This document shows, one piece after another, positions 56,689 through 64,000 of a stretch of DNA of 64,000 nucleotides. Position 1 is the first letter of the stretch. Each line of letters opens with the position of its first letter. The notes under the pieces were generated by a model. It was given only the letters and a program-made list of their open reading frames with translations. It was not told the origin of the DNA and ran no database searches. The DNA comes from Bradyrhizobium manausense (lineage in GTDB: Bacteria > Pseudomonadota > Alphaproteobacteria > Rhizobiales > Xanthobacteraceae), in the NCBI RefSeq assembly GCF_018130615.1, contig NZ_JAFCKB010000002.1, positions 186,001 through 250,000 on the forward strand, in the 5' to 3' direction. The translations under genes were made by a program, and so were the position numbers.

Positions 56689-57693
56689 TCAGCCCGATGC
56701 GAGCAGGAGCTGCGCAACCTCGGCCGGCCTGTCGATCATCAACCAGTGACCGGCCTCGACCGGCTTGACCGTGCTGTGCGAGTAGTTCGCCGCGATCGCG
56801 GCTGCTGTGGTGGAGGTCAAATAGGGATCCATGACGCCCCAGATGAGCGTGACTTTCGAGGTGGACCTGCGGACGTCAGGGAGGCGCGACGTATTGTAGG
56901 CCACGCTCTCGCGCACCTGCCCGGTCATCTGCGCAAAGGCAGGTCCCGCCCCGCCGGCGAAGTTGCCGTTGACGATCGGTCGCACGATGCCGACGAAGCG
57001 CTTCCTCAATTCCTCGGGCATGTTGACCTGGAAGTGGTTGTCCTGGAACGTGATCAGCCAGTCCATCTTCTCAGGACTGGCAAGAAATGCCTGGGCAAGC
57101 TGCTTGAGCCAGGGGTCGCCGAACACCTCGATGATTTCGGGTAACCGCCATGTCGGCGAGTCCGAATAGTAGCAGTTCATCAGGCAAAGCCAGTCAACGC
57201 GATCGGGATTGTCGAGAGCATAGTTGGCGGCGCAGGGACCGCCGGAATCGTGACCGACCGGAACGAATTTGTCGATTTTCAGCGCGTCGACGACGGCTGC
57301 CAGGTCTCCGACCTGCTGTTTGAACGTATACCGATAATCTCCGGCTGCGAGCTTCTCCGACTGGCCGAAGCCGAGGAAGTCGAACACGACCACCCGCCTG
57401 CCGGCCCGGGTCAGATATGGCACCAGGTAATCGTAGATGTGAAGATTGTCCGGGAAGCCGTGCATCATGACAAAAGCCGGATCTTTGCCGGGATACTCGC
57501 GCGCGTAAATGATGTGGCCGCCGCTCGATATCCGGTGCTCGACATAGGGAACGGCGGATGCCATTGGCGGCTCGATCCTCGCGTCGCTCTCGGTTGCACC
57601 GGCTCGATCGGTCAGCGCGAGGGCCAGGCCGCCGGCGGTCGCGAGCAGCAGGTCACGGCGTGAGGCTAGATTTGCGTGCATGAAAGAGTCCAT
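56689..57693 (-). CDS. Tat-exported alpha/beta hydrolase (epoxide hydrolase/dehalogenase-like)
   Basis: The 334-aa protein has a twin-arginine signal (LASRRDLLLATAGGLALAL) and an alpha/beta hydrolase domain. The oxyanion region HGFPDN (H78), the nucleophile elbow GHDSGG with D139 and the late histidine in EAGHWLMI form the catalytic set. Aspartate as nucleophile points to an epoxide hydrolase or haloalkane dehalogenase rather than an esterase. ATG at 57693 has AAGGAATTGTGAG upstream. It ends 6 bp from the AraC stop, convergent. Part of the repeat-bounded cassette. Confidence 0.88.
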   Translation of the reverse strand: MDSFMHANLASRRDLLLATAGGLALALTDRAGATESDARIEPPMASAVPYVEHRISSGGHIIYAREYPGKDPAFVMMHGFPDNLHIYDYLVPYLTRAGRRVVVFDFLGFGQSEKLAAGDYRYTFKQQVGDLAAVVDALKIDKFVPVGHDSGGPCAANYALDNPDRVDWLCLMNCYYSDSPTWRLPEIIEVFGDPWLKQLAQAFLASPEKMDWLITFQDNHFQVNMPEELRKRFVGIVRPIVNGNFAGGAGPAFAQMTGQVRESVAYNTSRLPDVRRSTSKVTLIWGVMDPYLTSTTAAAIAANYSHSTVKPVEAGHWLMIDRPAEVAQLLLASG

Positions 57694-57977
57694 CTCACAA
57701 TTCCTTTCCAAGGCTGGTCTGGATTTGCTGGCGGCGATTTGGCGGGCGCGTCTGATCGCGCCGCACGACAATTTCGTCGCGATCAGGCTGCGGCTTCTCG
57801 TACGATCCGCGCCCGATTTGGACATTTCGATCGCAAAACGCACGGACCTGCAAGCTGACGCGCTGCAAGGCGTAAGCTTCCCGTCAGGATCGCGGCTCGG
57901 GATGGGCATAGCGGTCGGGTCATTGCATACGGGACGTTGCCGTGGCGATGGCCGTCGCAAGTTCTGTCGACGACTCC

Positions 57978-58046
57978 CGAGCACACGAGCTTTCAGGCCA
58001 ATGACGATCCCGCGCTGAAGCTCGTGATCTATACGCCGGTGTGAGG
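57978..58046 (+). repeat. 69-bp perfect direct repeat, right copy
   Basis: Identical to the 3' end of the XRE/MmyB regulator gene (54685-54753), including its stop codon, but with no regulator gene attached upstream. It is an orphan gene tail and marks the right edge of the 3.2-kb cassette. Confidence 0.9.
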
Positions 58047-58181
58047 GCGCAAAAACACGGCAATCACGCGACGGCCTTTTTGACGACCGACGGCGAAACC
58101 GAGCACAGTCTCGTGCATGTCGCGACGTGCCTACAAAGCAGGGCCGAAGTTCGAGCGCCATGATTGCAGCCAACGCAAAGT

Positions 58182-58202
58182 AATGCTACAAATCGTAGCA
58201 TT
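58182..58202. promoter_or_regulatory. 8-5-8 palindrome upstream of the serine hydrolase
   Basis: AATGCTAC and GTAGCATT form perfect 8-bp arms around AAATC, centred 47 bp before the hydrolase ATG. It is a strong operator candidate for a dimeric repressor. The CTACA-like arms recall BlaI/CopY operators, but the spacing is one base too long for that consensus. No regulator gene is adjacent except the LacI gene downstream. Confidence 0.45.
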
Positions 58203-58238
58203 CGTTCGCGGTCGAAAGCGAGGTCGACGAGGGATCGG

Positions 58239-59405
58239 ATGAGGCGTCGGCAATTCATTTCGCTTCTCGGCGGGGCTGCCTTGGCGCAAATCGCCGGGCC
58301 TCCGGTCTGCGCTGACTCACCGGCCAACTGTGCCGCTCCGGCAAAGCGCGATGATGGCTGGTCCGTTCTATCGGCCAGTGGAGACAACGACGTCGACCAG
58401 GCCGCGCTATGCAGGATGGCCGATCGCCTCGAAAGCTCCGGCGCCAACATTCACGCCGTGCTGATCGCTCGCCACGGTAGATTAGCGTTCGAGCGATACT
58501 TCAGAGGATCCGATGAGGTTGCCAGTCGCTTCTTCGGCGTTCTGGTCAAGGACATCAGCTTCGACGCCGATACACTCCATAATCTAAAATCGTGCTCGAA
58601 GAGCGTCGCGTCGCTCGTAGTCGGGATCGCGATCGACCAGGGCTTCATCCGAAGCATCGACGAACCAGTCGTCAGCTTCTTTCCCGAATTGTCCGAGCTG
58701 CGGTCCCCGGACAAGGATCGCATCCTGCTCTCACACGTGCTCACCATGTCGATGGGCCTAAAGTGGGTGGAGGCAACTCCGGCGACAGGGGACGACAACG
58801 ACGAAGTGCGCATGCATATGGCGCAGGATCCCTCTCGTTACGTCCTCGGTCTTCCTGTGACGGCACCGGCCGGGCAGGGGTTCTTCTACAACACCGGTGC
58901 GCTCACGCTGCTCTCGGCGATCGTTCGCAAGGCCACCGGCCGTCCGCTCGATGAATTCGCGCGCACGGTGCTGTTCGATCCGCTCGGCATCAACGAATTT
59001 GAGTGGAGCAGGGTCAAGGGCGACAGCGATGCCGGAGGCGGATTACGCCTGCGGCCTCGCGATATGGCGAAAATCGGCCAACTCGTCCTCGCCGGCGGTC
59101 GCTGGAACGATCGGCAAATCGTTTCCAAAGCATGGATCGAGGCGTCGACCACCATGAAGCTTAAGGCGGATGACTATCAATCTTACGGATATTTGTGGTG
59201 GTTGGGACGTTCTCGCCTCAATGGGCGCCTCGTCCCGTGGATTGGCGCACTCGGCCGAGGTGGCCAGTCGATCCGCATCGTCCCGGAGCTCGATCTCGTT
59301 GTCGCGGTCACCGCGGGATACTATCAAGACTACAGTCCTGAAGCCTTCAAATTGCAGTACGGCGTGTTCAGGGATGTCTTGCAGGCTGTCTCGCCTCCGG
59401 CGTAA
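58239..59405 (+). CDS. Tat-exported serine hydrolase, beta-lactamase/class C-like
   Basis: The 388-aa protein begins with a twin-arginine signal (RRRQFISLLGGAALAQIAG) and has a serine beta-lactamase-fold domain. Catalytic S118-x-x-K121 is in LKSCSKSV, and the FFYNTGALTLLS stretch is the second motif region. It belongs to the same broad family as the hydrolase at 37513 and shares YGYLWW. Substrate unknown: esterase, peptidase or beta-lactamase. ATG at 58239 has GAGGGATCGG upstream. The preceding palindrome suggests regulated expression. Confidence 0.86.
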   Translation: MRRRQFISLLGGAALAQIAGPPVCADSPANCAAPAKRDDGWSVLSASGDNDVDQAALCRMADRLESSGANIHAVLIARHGRLAFERYFRGSDEVASRFFGVLVKDISFDADTLHNLKSCSKSVASLVVGIAIDQGFIRSIDEPVVSFFPELSELRSPDKDRILLSHVLTMSMGLKWVEATPATGDDNDEVRMHMAQDPSRYVLGLPVTAPAGQGFFYNTGALTLLSAIVRKATGRPLDEFARTVLFDPLGINEFEWSRVKGDSDAGGGLRLRPRDMAKIGQLVLAGGRWNDRQIVSKAWIEASTTMKLKADDYQSYGYLWWLGRSRLNGRLVPWIGALGRGGQSIRIVPELDLVVAVTAGYYQDYSPEAFKLQYGVFRDVLQAVSPPA

Positions 59406-59489
59406 GGCCCCGCAAGCCTCTTTGCGAAACGATGAAGTTTCGAAGTAGGTTCACCAATTGCTACGCGATCACCGGGATGGACTTGGACT

Positions 59490-60533
59490 GTGACTGGCAA
59501 ACGAACGCGCGAGGGAAGCGGCCGCGTCAAGCTCGAGGCGGTTGCAAGCGCCGCGAAGGTATCGACGGCCACCGTGTCGCGGGTGTTCAACGAGCCGGAC
59601 AAGGTCTCTGAAGCAATCCGGGAGCGCGTAAAGGAAGCTGCCCGCGCGCTCAACTGGATTCCGAATGCCGCGGGAAGGGCGCTTGCCTCGAGCCGAACGC
59701 ATATTGCGGGGGCGATCATCCCGACGCTCGACAACGAAATCTTCGCGCATCAGATCGGCGGCATGCAGGCGGTGTTCAGCAATGCCGGCTTCACGCTGTT
59801 TCTGGGCTGCTCCAATTACGATCCGCTCGAAGGCTTGAGGCAGGCGGAGGCCATGCTCGCGCGGGGCGTGGAGGCGATTGCGCTCGTCGGTGAAAACCAT
59901 CCCGAAGAGCTCTTTGCGGCCTTGAAGGCCCGAGACATTCCCTACGTCGTCACGTACTCCTACAGCAAGCTGTCCGAACATCCCTGTATCGGCTTCGACA
60001 ATCGTGCCGCGTTCGCCCGGATCACGGATCATCTGCTCTCCCTCGGACACCGGCGCTTCGCCGGCATCTTCCAGCCGGTCGCGAACAACGATCGTGTGGC
60101 CGCCAGGCTTGCCGGCGTGAGGGAGGCGCTGGCGGTTGCGGATCGGCAGATGCCGGACGAGAATTTGCTGATTGGTCCCTCCACGCTGGAATTCGGCGCC
60201 GAGAGTTTTTCGCGGCTGATGACGCGGGAGGGAGAGGCGCGACCTACGGCCATCGTGTGCGGCAACGACAACATCGCGCTCGGCGCCTTGATGGCTGCCA
60301 ATGCCCTCGGCCTCAAGGCGCCAACGGGCTTCTCGATCACCGGGTTCGACGATCTCGCGATCTCGTCGCGCTTCACGCCACGTCTGACCACCATGAAGGT
60401 CGACAACCAGGCGATCGGGACGTTGGCCGCCAGCGAGCTCCTCGCCGTCGTTGCCGGCCACAAGACGAGGCCACAGTCCAAAGAGATCGTGCCGGTGTTG
60501 CAGGTCAGGGACAGCTCGGGCCCGCTGGCTTGA
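59490..60533 (+). CDS. LacI-family transcriptional repressor
   Basis: The 347-aa protein has the LacI helix-turn-helix (residues 13-60: LEAVASAAKVSTATVSRVFN, hinge RALASSRT) and a periplasmic-binding-protein-like sugar domain (for example AIVCGNDNIALGALMAANAL and GFSITGFDDLAIS). A GTG start at 59490 fits the domain boundary. The perfect LacI-type palindrome at 60673-60692, before the sugar-binding protein gene, is its probable operator. The effector is probably the sugar or sugar acid handled by the next two genes. Confidence 0.93.
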   Translation: MTGKRTREGSGRVKLEAVASAAKVSTATVSRVFNEPDKVSEAIRERVKEAARALNWIPNAAGRALASSRTHIAGAIIPTLDNEIFAHQIGGMQAVFSNAGFTLFLGCSNYDPLEGLRQAEAMLARGVEAIALVGENHPEELFAALKARDIPYVVTYSYSKLSEHPCIGFDNRAAFARITDHLLSLGHRRFAGIFQPVANNDRVAARLAGVREALAVADRQMPDENLLIGPSTLEFGAESFSRLMTREGEARPTAIVCGNDNIALGALMAANALGLKAPTGFSITGFDDLAISSRFTPRLTTMKVDNQAIGTLAASELLAVVAGHKTRPQSKEIVPVLQVRDSSGPLA

Positions 60534-60662
60534 CGATCGCGGGTGATGTCCGGGCGGGGAAGGGCGCCTTTGCCTGCTTGACCGGCGAGATGGCTGACCT
60601 GCACCGAATGGAAATCGGTTCATATCATTGAAAGACAACAGAAATCTGACCTTTCGGTGAAA

Positions 60663-60692
60663 TTGACACCCTGTATGTAAGCGCTTACATAC
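60663..60692 (+). promoter_or_regulatory. Promoter with overlapping LacI operator
   Basis: TTGACA (60663-60668) is followed after 17 bp by TACATA (60686-60691). A perfect 20-bp palindrome with half-site GTATGTAAGC (60673-60692) fills the spacer and the -10 box and has the central CG step typical of LacI operators. A bound repressor would block RNA polymerase. The site is 68 bp before the binding-protein ATG and 140 bp after the LacI stop. Confidence 0.75.
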
Positions 60693-60759
60693 GATACGGC
60701 TTGTCGTCATAAACGTAGCGAGCGTTTCGCAAGGAAGCGCCATCGGAGGAAATGCAGGA

Positions 60760-62157
60760 ATGCGCCTTGGTCTGTCGAAAACACTGAACGGCTGCGCCGT
60801 CGCAGCCACGCTTCTGCTGAGCACCTTCGCGATAGCGCCGGCGGCCCACGCCGAAGAGAAGCTCGTGGTCTGGTGGAACAAGGGCTTTTACTCGGCCGAA
60901 GAAGACGCGCTGCTCCAAGCGATTCACAAATTCGAAGCCAAGACCGGTGTGAAGGTCGAGCTGTCGCAATACGCGACGCAGGACGTCATTCCGAAGACCG
61001 TTGCGGCGCTCGATTCCGGCACGGTGCCTGACGTCGCCTATGCCGACACCTTCAACTTCCAGAGCGTTGGCAAATGGGCCGCCGAAGGCAAGCTCGAGGA
61101 TCTCGGCGCCATCCTCACGCCGATGAAGGACCAGTTCGACAAGAGCGCGCTCGATACGGTCATGCTGCAAAACGAGCAGACCAAGAGCAAGAGCTACTAC
61201 GCTTTCCCGGTCAAGCAGGCGACGCTGCATCTGCACTACTGGAAAGACATGCTCGAGGAGGGCGGTCTCAAGGAAAGCGACATTCCGAAGGACTGGCACG
61301 GTTTCTGGAATTTCTGGTGCGACAAGGCGCAGCCAGCGGTTCGCAAGGCAAGCGGCAAGCGCGTCTATGGCATCGGCCTGCCGATGGGCGTGGACAGCAG
61401 CGACAGCCTGATCGGCTTTCTGACCTTCGCCGAGGCCTATAATGTCGTCATGGTCGACGACAGCGGCAAGCTGCTGCTCGACGATCCCAAGGTGAAGGCC
61501 GGGCTCGTGTCCGCGCTCAGGGATTACACCGAGATCTACAAGAAGGGCTGCGTTCCGTCCTCCGCGACGAGCTGGAAGGACGCGGACAACAACGTCGCCT
61601 TCCACAACAAGACGACGGTGATGACCTTCAATCCGACCATCTCGATTCCCGGCAAGTGGCTGGATGACTCGACCAACCAGACCCTGACCGCCGAGCAGCG
61701 GGACGAGGCCAAGAAGAACTACGAGGAGCGCATCCGGACACTGCCCTGGCCGAGCAAGCCGGACGGTACGCCGATGCACACCCGCAGCTCGGTCGTGGTC
61801 GGCGTGATCTTCCAGCAGGCCAAGAACAAGGCGCGTGCCAAGGAGTTCGTGCAGTTCCTGCTTCAGGACGAAAACCTGCAGCCCTATGTCGAAGGCGCGC
61901 TGGGCCGCTGGTTCCCTGTGAAGACTGCCGCCGTGAAGTCGGCATTCTGGAACGGGGACGAGCATCGCAAGATCCTGCGCGACCAGTTTGCGGCGGGCGT
62001 CGGCGGCTACGAGATGACGCGGAACTACAAGTTCACCACGGTCAACAACGAGAACGTCTGGGCGAAGGCCACCATCCGCGTGGTCCTCGACAAGGTGCCG
62101 CCGGAGCAGGCCGTCGATGAGATGATCGACCGCATCAAGAAGATCGTCAGCGAATAA
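60760..62157 (+). CDS. ABC transporter sugar-binding protein (family 1), no permeases nearby
   Basis: The 465-aa periplasmic protein has a signal peptide ending APAAHA and a family 1 solute-binding fold (EEKLVVWWNKGFYSAEEDAL, VPDVAYADTFNFQS, FVQFLLQDENLQPYVEGALG). Such proteins bind mono- or oligosaccharides or polyols for ABC importers. No permease or ATPase gene follows; an aldolase does. The membrane parts must be elsewhere, or the protein serves another importer. The gene is headed by the LacI-controlled promoter. GGAGGAAATGC precedes the ATG. Confidence 0.9.
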   Translation: MRLGLSKTLNGCAVAATLLLSTFAIAPAAHAEEKLVVWWNKGFYSAEEDALLQAIHKFEAKTGVKVELSQYATQDVIPKTVAALDSGTVPDVAYADTFNFQSVGKWAAEGKLEDLGAILTPMKDQFDKSALDTVMLQNEQTKSKSYYAFPVKQATLHLHYWKDMLEEGGLKESDIPKDWHGFWNFWCDKAQPAVRKASGKRVYGIGLPMGVDSSDSLIGFLTFAEAYNVVMVDDSGKLLLDDPKVKAGLVSALRDYTEIYKKGCVPSSATSWKDADNNVAFHNKTTVMTFNPTISIPGKWLDDSTNQTLTAEQRDEAKKNYEERIRTLPWPSKPDGTPMHTRSSVVVGVIFQQAKNKARAKEFVQFLLQDENLQPYVEGALGRWFPVKTAAVKSAFWNGDEHRKILRDQFAAGVGGYEMTRNYKFTTVNNENVWAKATIRVVLDKVPPEQAVDEMIDRIKKIVSE

Positions 62158-62164
62158 CGACAAG

Positions 62165-62197
62165 CGTCCGCAGCAGCGCACGGTGTTGCTGCGGACG
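62165..62197 (+). terminator. Hairpin after the sugar-binding protein gene
   Basis: CGTCCGCAGCA and TGCTGCGGACG form an 11-bp perfect stem with an 11-base loop, starting 8 bp after the stop. Only a weak T-run follows (CCTCTTG). It may reduce read-through into the aldolase gene or protect the upstream mRNA. A TATAGT box at 62215-62220 could give the aldolase its own promoter, but I see no -35. Confidence 0.45.
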
Positions 62198-62285
62198 GCC
62201 TCTTGCCAATGATCTATAGTCGCGAACCGGTAGCGGAGCCGCCGCCACCTTCGTTACCCCGTTCGACACGCTTTGGAGCCTGCCT

Positions 62286-63218
62286 GTGACCATCGCTCTC
62301 AAGGGCATCATTCCCGTGATGCTGACGCCGTTCACCGAAGCCAAGACGATCGACTATGCCGGCCTGGAAAGGCTGATCGAGTGGTATATCGCGAACGGGG
62401 CCGACGCGCTGTTCGCGGTCGCCCAGTCGAGCGAGATGCAGTTCCTGACGCTGGACGAGCGCGTGGCGCTGGCGAGGTTCGTCGCCAGGACCGCGGCAGG
62501 CCGGCTACCGGTCATCGCGTCCGGCCATATCAGCGAATCCAGGGAGGACCAGCTGACCGAGCTTTCCTCCATTGCCAAGACGGGCGTCGACGGATTGGTG
62601 CTGGTGACGAACCGACTTGCGTCCCTGGATCCGACGGGGACTAATTTCACCGACAATCTGACCTGGCTGCTCGACCGGCTGCCCAAGGACATGAGCCTCG
62701 GCCTCTATGAATGCCCGGCGCCGTTCCGCCGGCTTCTCTCCGATGATGAGCTGGCCTTTTGCGCAGACAGCGGCCGCTTCGCAATTCTCAAGGACGTCTC
62801 GTGCGACCTTCCGACCGTGCAGCGCCGGGTCAAGCTGACCCAGGGCACGCCGCTGACGATCGTCAATGCCAATGCCGCGATCGCCTTTGACGCGATGAAG
62901 TCGGGAGCTCCCGGGTTCACCGGCGTATTCACGAACTTCCACCCCGACCTCTACAAATGGCTGCTGACGCAGCATCAGAAGCATCCGGTGCTGGCGAACG
63001 AGCTTTCGGTCTATCTCGCGCTCGCCGCGATGGCGGAGCCGATGGGCTATCCCAAGCTGGCCAAGCTCTATCACCAGCGGCTCGGCACCTTTTCCTGCAC
63101 CGAGAGCCGGGCGGTCGATTTCGACATCCGCGAGCGCTTCTGGGCGCTCGATGTGCTGATCGACAAGATCGTCGAGGGACAGGAGTCGTTCCGCGCGAAG
63201 ATCGCAGCGGCACGCTGA
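62286..63218 (+). CDS. DapA/N-acetylneuraminate-lyase family aldolase
   Basis: The 310-aa TIM-barrel enzyme belongs to the dihydrodipicolinate synthase/N-acetylneuraminate lyase superfamily. Schiff-base Lys169 (FAILKDVS) and the catalytic Tyr141 (LYECPAP) are present, while the pyruvate-binding loop is QSSEM (residues 47-51) rather than the GTTGE of DapA. It probably cleaves or makes a 2-keto-3-deoxy sugar acid, fitting the neighbouring LacI and sugar-binding genes, not lysine synthesis. GTG start at 62286. Confidence 0.88.
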   Translation: MTIALKGIIPVMLTPFTEAKTIDYAGLERLIEWYIANGADALFAVAQSSEMQFLTLDERVALARFVARTAAGRLPVIASGHISESREDQLTELSSIAKTGVDGLVLVTNRLASLDPTGTNFTDNLTWLLDRLPKDMSLGLYECPAPFRRLLSDDELAFCADSGRFAILKDVSCDLPTVQRRVKLTQGTPLTIVNANAAIAFDAMKSGAPGFTGVFTNFHPDLYKWLLTQHQKHPVLANELSVYLALAAMAEPMGYPKLAKLYHQRLGTFSCTESRAVDFDIRERFWALDVLIDKIVEGQESFRAKIAAAR

Positions 63219-63254
63219 GCACGACGGACGTCGCCGGCGCAAATCTCGATGACG

Positions 63255-64000
63255 TCAGGGCGACGGCGCAGCCGGTGGCGTTGCCGTAGCCTTCGGCAGA
63301 GACACCGCCGGCCAAGGGCTCTTCGCAGCGGGCGTCGCCGGTGGGCATGATGCTTCGAGCTGCGACCACGCCGAGGGCAGGCCCGTGGCGTCGATGTCGA
63401 ACGTTGTCACGTCTGCCGCTTCGTCGGACTTCCGCGTGGTCTCCCGGACATGGAGGGAGCGGGACGCCATGATCGCCCTGAACGTGCCGAAATCGAGCGA
63501 GCCGCTCCACATTTCGTATTTGCCGGCCCGCATCGGAGATCCTCCGGCTTGCTCGTTGGGGGCGGCGTCTGCCGTCATCATGATGGTGCGTTTGCCCACC
63601 GACGCCTCGTCGATCTCGGCCGCGAACATCAGCGGCACGCGATTTTTGCGGTCGCAGTAAAGGCGCCACTCCATCGTTCGGAACGACGGGCCGCCTTCGT
63701 TCTTCAGCGTTGCGAACTTGCTGACATAGGGCGAGGTTGCTTTCTCCAGTCGCCACTTCGCCTCGGCTAGCGCCCGCGTGTCGATGCCGAAGCGGTACAG
63801 CTCGGCGCGCGTCAGCATGTGCAGATCTTCGAACTTCACCGTCCGGATCAGATCATCGAGCTCGCGGCTGATCCCCATCGCCGCGATATAGGCCGTGCGC
63901 TCGCGGTCGGCGGTTGCGGTTCGACGCTGCCTGAATTCTGCGAGCAACGCCGGCGGCGGATGGCCCTGAATGGCGAAGACGAGCCTGGAATTGTGGACCG
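63255..64000 (-). CDS. Hypothetical protein, C-terminal part (N-terminus outside window)
   Basis: The frame is open to the window edge; upstream of the TTG at 63947 it continues in coding style (HNSRLVFAIQGHPPPAL), so the true start lies beyond 64000. About 248 residues are visible, with regions MLTRAELYRFGIDTRALAEA and AIMASRSLHVRETTRKSDEA and a Pro/Ala-rich C-terminus. The ATP-binding or catalytic motifs I know are absent. I do not recognise the family. It ends convergent with the aldolase, 36 bp apart. Confidence 0.6.
   Translation of the reverse strand, partial: VHNSRLVFAIQGHPPPALLAEFRQRRTATADRERTAYIAAMGISRELDDLIRTVKFEDLHMLTRAELYRFGIDTRALAEAKWRLEKATSPYVSKFATLKNEGGPSFRTMEWRLYCDRKNRVPLMFAAEIDEASVGKRTIMMTADAAPNEQAGGSPMRAGKYEMWSGSLDFGTFRAIMASRSLHVRETTRKSDEAADVTTFDIDATGLPSAWSQLEASCPPATPAAKSPWPAVSLPKATATPPAAPSP

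Larger units (their letters stand above)
57694..58238. other. Non-coding junction region carrying the right repeat copy
   Basis: No supportable gene lies here. A 112-codon plus-strand frame at 57680-58018 is of shadow composition and runs into the repeat. The stretch holds the hydrolase promoter region, the right 69-bp repeat and, near its end, the palindrome at 58182-58202. Bases 58047-58181 show no feature I can name. Confidence 0.55.

Noticed and set aside
57680-58018. A 112-codon plus-strand frame after the hydrolase.
   Set aside because: It overlaps the hydrolase start on the opposite strand, has no ribosome site or family features, and runs into the orphan 69-bp repeat out of the regulator's frame.
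59425-59442. CGAAAC/GTTTCG inverted repeat with a 6-base loop after the second serine hydrolase.
   Set aside because: A 6-bp stem with no T-run is too weak to call a terminator or an operator.

Overview
The window looks like chromosome of a high-GC alphaproteobacterium of the Bradyrhizobium/Rhodopseudomonas group, most likely Bradyrhizobium. Support comes from the 14-gene complex I operon followed by birA, rnj, mce and a DUF1467 gene, from proS-lolC-lolD, from an EcfG-type stress promoter, and from short palindromic intergenic repeats of the rhizobial type. I saw no rRNA, tRNA, CRISPR array, transposase or integrase.

Layout. 0-1.3 kb: a Rieske oxygenase cut by the window edge, divergent from a MarR regulator with a palindrome between them. 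1.4-5.1 kb: a TonB siderophore receptor, a PepSY membrane protein and a small membrane protein, preceded by three tandem 12-bp repeats. 5.3-20.9 kb: nuoABCDEFGHIJKLMN, with an FkbM methyltransferase between nuoD and nuoE and a small two-helix membrane protein between nuoE and nuoF. 20.9-24.1 kb: birA, rnj, mce, DUF1467. 24.2-49.2 kb: an accessory stretch holding a methylthioribose kinase, a five-gene peptide ABC transporter, a small protein behind an EcfG promoter, a UPF0182 membrane protein, a patch of AT-richer hypothetical genes, a serine hydrolase, a ribose-type ABC transporter, a globin and a copper-handling cluster. 49.3-52.7 kb: proS, lolC, lolD. 52.8-58.0 kb: a dehydrogenase, an XRE/MmyB-type regulator, then a 3.2-kb cassette (SDR, AraC regulator, alpha/beta hydrolase) bounded by a perfect 69-bp direct repeat of the regulator's 3' end. 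58.2-64 kb: a Tat-exported serine hydrolase, a LacI regulator, an orphan sugar-binding protein behind a LacI operator, a DapA-family aldolase and a hypothetical gene cut by the window edge.

Functional units. The nuo genes are tightly packed, often with overlapping stops and starts, and form respiratory complex I. The 43.5-49.1 kb genes (DUF2946, TonB receptor, PCuAC chaperone, YcnI, CopC-CopD fusion) form a plausible path for copper from outer membrane to inner membrane. The 26.3-31.8 kb and 38.9-42.5 kb blocks are complete ABC importers. The 59.5-63.2 kb block looks like a LacI-controlled sugar or sugar-acid pathway without its own permeases. The most unusual items are the 69-bp repeat-bounded cassette, the extra genes inside nuo, the His-rich loop of NuoL, the copper cluster, and several strong regulatory palindromes.
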